Shown here piece after piece: positions 59,235 through 64,000 of a stretch of DNA of 64,000 nucleotides. Position numbers and translations under genes: made by a program. The notes below the pieces were generated by a model. It had not been told where the DNA came from. It saw only the letters and a list, made by a program, of their open reading frames with translations, and ran no database searches. The first letter of the stretch is position 1. Each line of letters begins with the position of its first letter. The stretch is from Plasmodium brasilianum (lineage: Eukaryota; Apicomplexa; Aconoidasida; Haemosporida; Plasmodiidae). The stretch is taken from the NCBI RefSeq assembly GCF_023973825.1, contig NC_090114.1:1008501-1072500 (forward strand), read 5' to 3'.

Positions 59235-60902
59235 TATTTCCAGTATAAAAATAAAATATATACATGTATATATATATATTTTTATATACATATATAAATA
59301 TTTATATGTGTATATATACGTGAATGTATACATATTCAAGTGGGCATAACACGTGCGATGAGTAAACTCAGTAAATATACAAATAAAGGAGCGCACAAGT
59401 ATACGTATGAGTGTACATATATAATTTCAGAATAAAAGAAAAGTATTTGCCTATACACGAGGCACACAATTTATTTTTTCCCTATACAAATGTGCGTAAT
59501 ATAGTACGAGCGATTACATGCACATGCGTACATTTGTGCAGCACGTGTATATATCACATGGAATGCTATATGTACCCATACGCATAAACATACACTTATA
59601 TGTGTGAATATACATACACATATATGTATGAATATATATATACATATACGTATGAATATACATACACGTATATTCATACATGTAATGGGTATACTATATT
59701 ATGCATATTTAAGTATATACTACGTGTATACTATGTGCGTTTTACAGAAAGCTATAAAACAATGAAAAAAAAAAATGCACAAAAATTAAAAATTATAAAT
59801 TACGTGTGTGCACATGTTTATTGCTAAATGAACACGAATAGAAAATTCGCCAAGAATAACATTTAAACAGTCTTTACTAAAATAAAGAAGGAATAAAATT
59901 TTTATTGCTTGCTAGTATTTTCTACGTTCAAAATGATTTTTTTAAAAATATGTTTAGCTGGAACTTTTTCCATCATGATGAGATATATCTATTGAGAAAG
60001 GTTTGATACAAAAAAAAAAAAAAAAAATAAAGAATAAAAATATATGTACATATGTTTATATGTATATATATAAGTATATATGTATTATGTATATAAATGT
60101 TTATGTATATATTTATATCATAAAAAAGGAAAAATTTTAAAAGATCGTAAAAACAAGATAAACGGAAAATTATAATGTCGACAGTACAAACCACCCACTG
60201 TATTAAACTATGTGTGTTGAATAATAAACCCGAAAGTTGTTTACGCAGAAGAGCAGTTAATTCTCATATACATTTGTTCATATTGTGGTATAATTAAAAA
60301 AAAAGAATTAATCGCTAATTAATCCAAATTAATCGAAAATTAAGAGCGAATTAAGCGCACATTTTAATTGTTTCCACAAAACTACATTTTTTTAAAATGA
60401 GAATGTAAGTTTTTTACTTGCATATTAAAAAAATTAGTTTTATATAACAGCATGTCTTAATGTGCCAAATAAGTTTTAGAGGAGGTACATGAGGGAATGT
60501 TTAACTGTTATAGTTTTTATTCCTCCATTTTCATTCTGCACAGTTCGATTTAAGAGTCTACAGAAAATAAAAAGTTGTTACATAACCAAACCAGCAGGAA
60601 TAGCTACTAAAAAATCGTTGTCTATTACATTTGTAGTTTAAAAAAAGGAGGGAAAAAAAAAAAAAAAAAAAAAAAGCATGTAGATGCCTATCCTATACGT
60701 AGAGGAAGAAAAATGTATAAAAACAAAAACCTCATTATTGAATTAGCTGTAAAATTCTCAAAGTACAAAATATTTCAGAGGTTGAAATGTGAATTTTAAA
60801 ACACCAATCCCTCTCGTAATGTAAAATAAAGTAGCGACTTCATAAATATATACATCTATACACATACATACGATATTGGTAAGGATAAGAAAAATGGCAA
60901 AT

Positions 60903-62988
60903 TCATGTTGGTGAAGCTGCTAATCTAGTAGGCGGGGTATCAGTACAAATACTTTTTATTTGCGTTAAATTTTTTTCAAGTGTTCGAACTAATCTCATTG
61001 CTCGGGGGTCTTGCAGAAATGAAAAAATCTGTATCTCATTGAGGAAGAAGGAAGCAAAGCGTGTGTACATAATAAACGTCTAACTATCTATTTATCTATT
61101 TATTTATTTATTGCTTCTTTTTTTTTTTTTTTTTTTATTACTACATAAAATGAAGACAACGAAGTAAACGAAAAATACATGCGAATTTTCCACACATTGA
61201 AATTTTTTTGTTTTTTCTTTTTAAAAAAAAAAAAAAATAAAGTATATACTTTACATAAAGTATATGAAGTATTATTTTTCCCTTTTTACCTTCTGTTCTT
61301 GTGAATTTAACGAAATTTCAGAATCATGATAAGTTTCATTTGACGCATTTCTACAAAAATGAGTAAATGCATACATACTTTTTTCTAATTTGTCCAGGTG
61401 GAACAAGAACAGTTGTACGTTCTTATTATATATTTTAAGTTTTTCACTGTCTTCACTCAAATATTTATCATTTGTGTGCACTACATTTGTGAGATTATTT
61501 TCATGTATTTCATTTATTTGTTCCATGATATGGGAGTTAAAAAAGCCACTTGAATTTTTTCCGTAAAGACCATTTCCCTTTTTTTTTTCCAGATTATTCT
61601 TTACGTAATATTTAGCAAAGTCTTTGTTCGACAGGGAGTTGAAGGCCTTATCTGCAATTTGCTTTTTTAGCTGTATATAGGAGAGGGGTTAGGAATTATG
61701 TGAACTGACGCAATATTCAGCGTGCCCGTATATGCATGTACATAAACATGTATATAATATATGTACATAAACATGTATATAATATATGTACATAAACATG
61801 TATATAATATATGTACATAAACATGTATAAAAATATATGTGCATAAACATATATAAAAATATATGTGCATAAACATGTATATAATATATGTACATAAACA
61901 TGTATAAAAATATATGTGCATAAACACATATATAAATATATATACATAAATACATATAGGCATTGTATTCACACGTATATATATGTCCTCGCACTCATGC
62001 AGACGTTCATTTTTGCATTCGAAGCTTCATTCAGTACTTCATAAACATTCTGAAATAATATTTGCCTGTCCGATCTGTGGGAAACATTGGATCTGTTTAT
62101 TTCAATTTGCTCCTTTAAAATGAAGTTAATTTTCTTTAATATTTCTTCTAAACATAGATAATTTGTCTTTTTGTGTTCCACTGTGTTTTTTTGTATATCT
62201 AGAATTACCTCCTTCAAAAACAAAAAAAATAAAATATATTAAATGGTAAAAAAAAAAAAAAAAAAAAAAAATTGTTATATAAATATAGCTATTACTTTAA
62301 TGAAACTATCTTGAGTAACATTTTTCAACTCATTGCTGCTTCCATTTGGTGTCGCCTTAATTTTTAATGTTGTATATTTACAATGATTTTCGTCAATTGA
62401 CTTTTCTTTTTTTACTTCATTTTTTACACCATCATAGGTACCGTAATCGTCACCACCATTATCATTGCCATCTCTATGGCCATATATTTCAAATTCATTG
62501 GATTTTTCTATTTGTGCTCTACTATATTTATCTTCCCTTTTTAAATGGTAGCACTTTTCATAATCCTCATAAAACTTCCCATGGTTCACTTCACTCCCCT
62601 CATCTTCATTTTCTTTCCCTTCCACTTCTTCATCTTCAGCCTCTTCAATGGCCGAAATTTTCCCGTAATGTTCTTCCTGTTCACCTTCGAATTCCACAAT
62701 ATTTAATTTCTCCTTTGAATAGCTTAAGCTTTTTTCTACACATGGAAAAAAAAAAAAAAAAAAAAAAATAGCTAGCTGGAAAGCTGCATATATGTCATTT
62801 TACTTCTCCTTTCCTTTTCTTTTAGTACGATTGTATAATTTAAGAATATTTTCGTAAACTTCCGAATTTATTTTTGGTGATTCTGAAAATGTGGGCAGAT
62901 CAGCGTGTCTTTTTTCTTGCTTTTCATTCAATTTTAATGTGGTTATGTCATTTTCTTTTGATGAGACATATTCGCCTGACTTGCTCAT
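60903..62988 (-). CDS. Five-exon protein of unknown function
   Basis: Exons: 62804-62988 (MSKSGEYVSSKENDITTLKL...), about 62296-62728, 61975-62211, 61290-61670, 60903-61028. Exon 1 ends in phase 2 (GAGAA|GTAAAA). The obvious exon 2 acceptor at 62735 is out of phase, so I use AAAAAAG|C at 62728 or AAG|C at 62722. Exon 3 may end at 61975 (TAC|GTGTGA) or 62005 (AAC|GTCTGC); both keep phase 0. About 440-455 aa. Exon 2 is acidic (EEAEDEEVEGKENEDEGSEV). Exons 3-5 are helical with coiled-coil character: LCLEEILKKINFILKEQIEI, NVQLFLFHLDKLEKSMYAF, IFSFLQDPRAMRLVRTLEKN. It ends TDTPPTRLAASPT. No family recognised. The architecture suggests a coiled-coil structural or adaptor protein. Confidence 0.55.
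61736..61930. repeat. ATGTACATAAACATGTATATA-type intron repeat
   Basis: About eight 24-26-bp units containing GTACATAAACATGTATA between exons 3 and 4 of the five-exon gene. Confidence 0.8.
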
Positions 62989-63318
62989 GCAAGAATTGCT
63001 ATTTTTAAATAATTTTTTTTTTTTTTTTTTCCATAAAATGAATAATTTAATTAACTTAAAAAAAGAAAATACTATTGAAAGTTCACTTGAAAATATATTT
63101 TAGAATACGCTTTTTATATGAACTGTACATGTAAAAATAGAGGTTATCAAAATTATGCTTAAAATGCTTTTACATTTAAATTCTTCTCCCTTTTTTAATA
63201 CATAATCAGACAATACTGATATTATTTTTTAAAATTTCAAAAGGTTACAAAAACATATTTTTATATATACATCAAATTAGAGTTGTGCAAATACTGAATG
63301 TTGCACAAATTAGGTAAA

Positions 63319-63356
<38 letters not shown>

Positions 63357-63499
63357 AAAAGAAAATTCCATCAAAATTGAAGCAAAATTGAAGCAAAATT
63401 GAAGCAAAATTGAAACATAAATGGAATTATTAAAAATGGCACAACTGTTCATAATTTTCCCAAAATGGTTATGTTATATCTTTTTTTTTTTTTTTTTTT
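62989..63499. other. Promoter region of the five-exon gene / 3' flank of the edge gene
   Basis: AT-rich with poly(T) at 63008-63030, poly(A) at 63320-63355 and three copies of CAAAATTGAAG at 63374-63415. No gene seen. Confidence 0.6.
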
Positions 63500-63794
63500 T
63501 TAATCTTCTATGTACTTTTTGTAGATTTTCCTTATGTACTGCTTTTCTTCGTTCTCCAGTAAATCATTTAAAACCTGCAAAAGTAGACGAGAAAGGGGAA
63601 AAAAATATATATATATGTACGTGCATATATGTGAGTGCGTATATATTTGCGTGTATAAGGGCTGCTAAAAAAGAATTATAAAAGGGGAGTCGTAAATGTT
63701 CTCTCTCGAATTACAACACAAATTTGCAGCAGCTTTTTGCTTAATTAAATTTTCCTCTTCTTCCTTCTTCCTTCTTTTTTGTTTTTTGTTTTTT

Positions 63795-63833
<39 letters not shown>

Positions 63834-64000
63834 TTCTTTTCGTTGTAACCTTCTTCAGAGAAAAGTTTGCTATACAAAAAAACACCTCCTCATCTGGTAC
63901 ATTCGAATGTTTACTAAACAAAGAACGACGTTTGTGCCCCTTCTCACGCAGACTATTCATTTTGTTATATAAATCTCTGTACACAAAGTTGATATTGTGT
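63500..64000 (-). CDS. 3' end of an unidentified gene, cut by the window edge
   Basis: The last exon is 63500-63574 (acceptor CTACTTTTGCAG, phase 0), encoding VLNDLLENEEKQYIRKIYKK then YIED and stop. The upstream partial exon runs from the window edge to about 63850 and includes NFVYRDLYNKMNSLREKGHK and SLFSKHSNVPDEE. Its donor is either GAG|GTGTTT (about 63888) or AAG|GTTACA (63850), both phase 0. The intron contains a 31-nt poly(A) run (minus sense). Family not recognised. Confidence 0.5.

Larger units (their letters stand above)
58503..60902. other. Calcineurin A promoter region and 3' flank of the five-exon gene
   Basis: Arrays at 58515-58640 and 58846-59025, poly(T) at 59203-59233, (AT)-rich stretches to 60130. 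60170-60640 is less AT-rich and open on both strands; part of it may be a 3' exon of the neighbour (see findings). Confidence 0.5.

Noticed and set aside
60175..60297. 40-codon frame MSTVQTTHCIKLCVLNNKPE...
   Set aside because: Isolated and short, with no homology recognised. Left as intergenic.

Overview
The window is nuclear DNA from a malaria parasite, genus Plasmodium, and more like the very AT-rich human species (P. malariae or P. ovale type) than a rodent parasite. This rests on the extreme A+T content, long poly(dA:dT) runs, low-complexity Asn/Lys/Glu inserts in conserved proteins, short GT-AG introns, and the gene set. The order proteasome beta-4, gamma-tubulin, RAD54, calcineurin A resembles, from memory, a block on P. 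falciparum chromosome 8. I could not search, so the species is not fixed.

Layout, left to right. 1-1337: leader region with a possible minus-strand exon. 1338-2790 (+): proteasome beta-4, two exons. 4310-5668 (-): gamma-tubulin. 8908-12116 (-): GRAM + VASt-like lipid-transfer protein, first exon not found. 14065-19576 (-): an 11-exon gene of unknown function that I rebuilt exon by exon (665 aa). 21683-25528 (-): membrane FtsH-like AAA ATPase without a visible protease motif. 27967-31251 (-): RAD54. 33417-35708 (-): seven-exon WD-repeat protein resembling WDR83/MORG1. 37144-39059 (-): candidate small two-exon gene. 40030-42427 (+): SF-assemblin, two exons. 43945-44281 (-): a second candidate small gene. 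44707-47889 (+): UTP14. 48482-50656 (-): degenerate cyclophilin fused to SYF2. 52213-52809 (+): small two-exon unknown. 54253-58502 (-): calcineurin A with a 2.6-kb first intron. 60903-62988 (-): five-exon unknown. 63500-64000 (-): 3' end of a further unknown gene cut by the window edge.

There are no operons. The recognisable genes are housekeeping or cell-cycle functions: protein turnover, microtubule nucleation and the SF-assemblin fibre, DNA repair, rRNA processing, splicing, calcium signalling and lipid transfer. Most intergenic regions and the larger introns carry their own tandem repeat, with periods from about 10 to 54 bp and no obvious sharing between loci. These repeats account for most of the long spurious reading frames.

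The most interesting items are the FtsH-like ATPase apparently lacking its zinc-protease motif, the cyclophilin-SYF2 fusion whose isomerase residues are lost and which carries a 52-nt pure oligo(A) coding run, the soluble GRAM/VASt protein, and the small spliced genes hidden in regions that look empty. I saw no mobile elements, CRISPR arrays, rRNA or tRNA genes.
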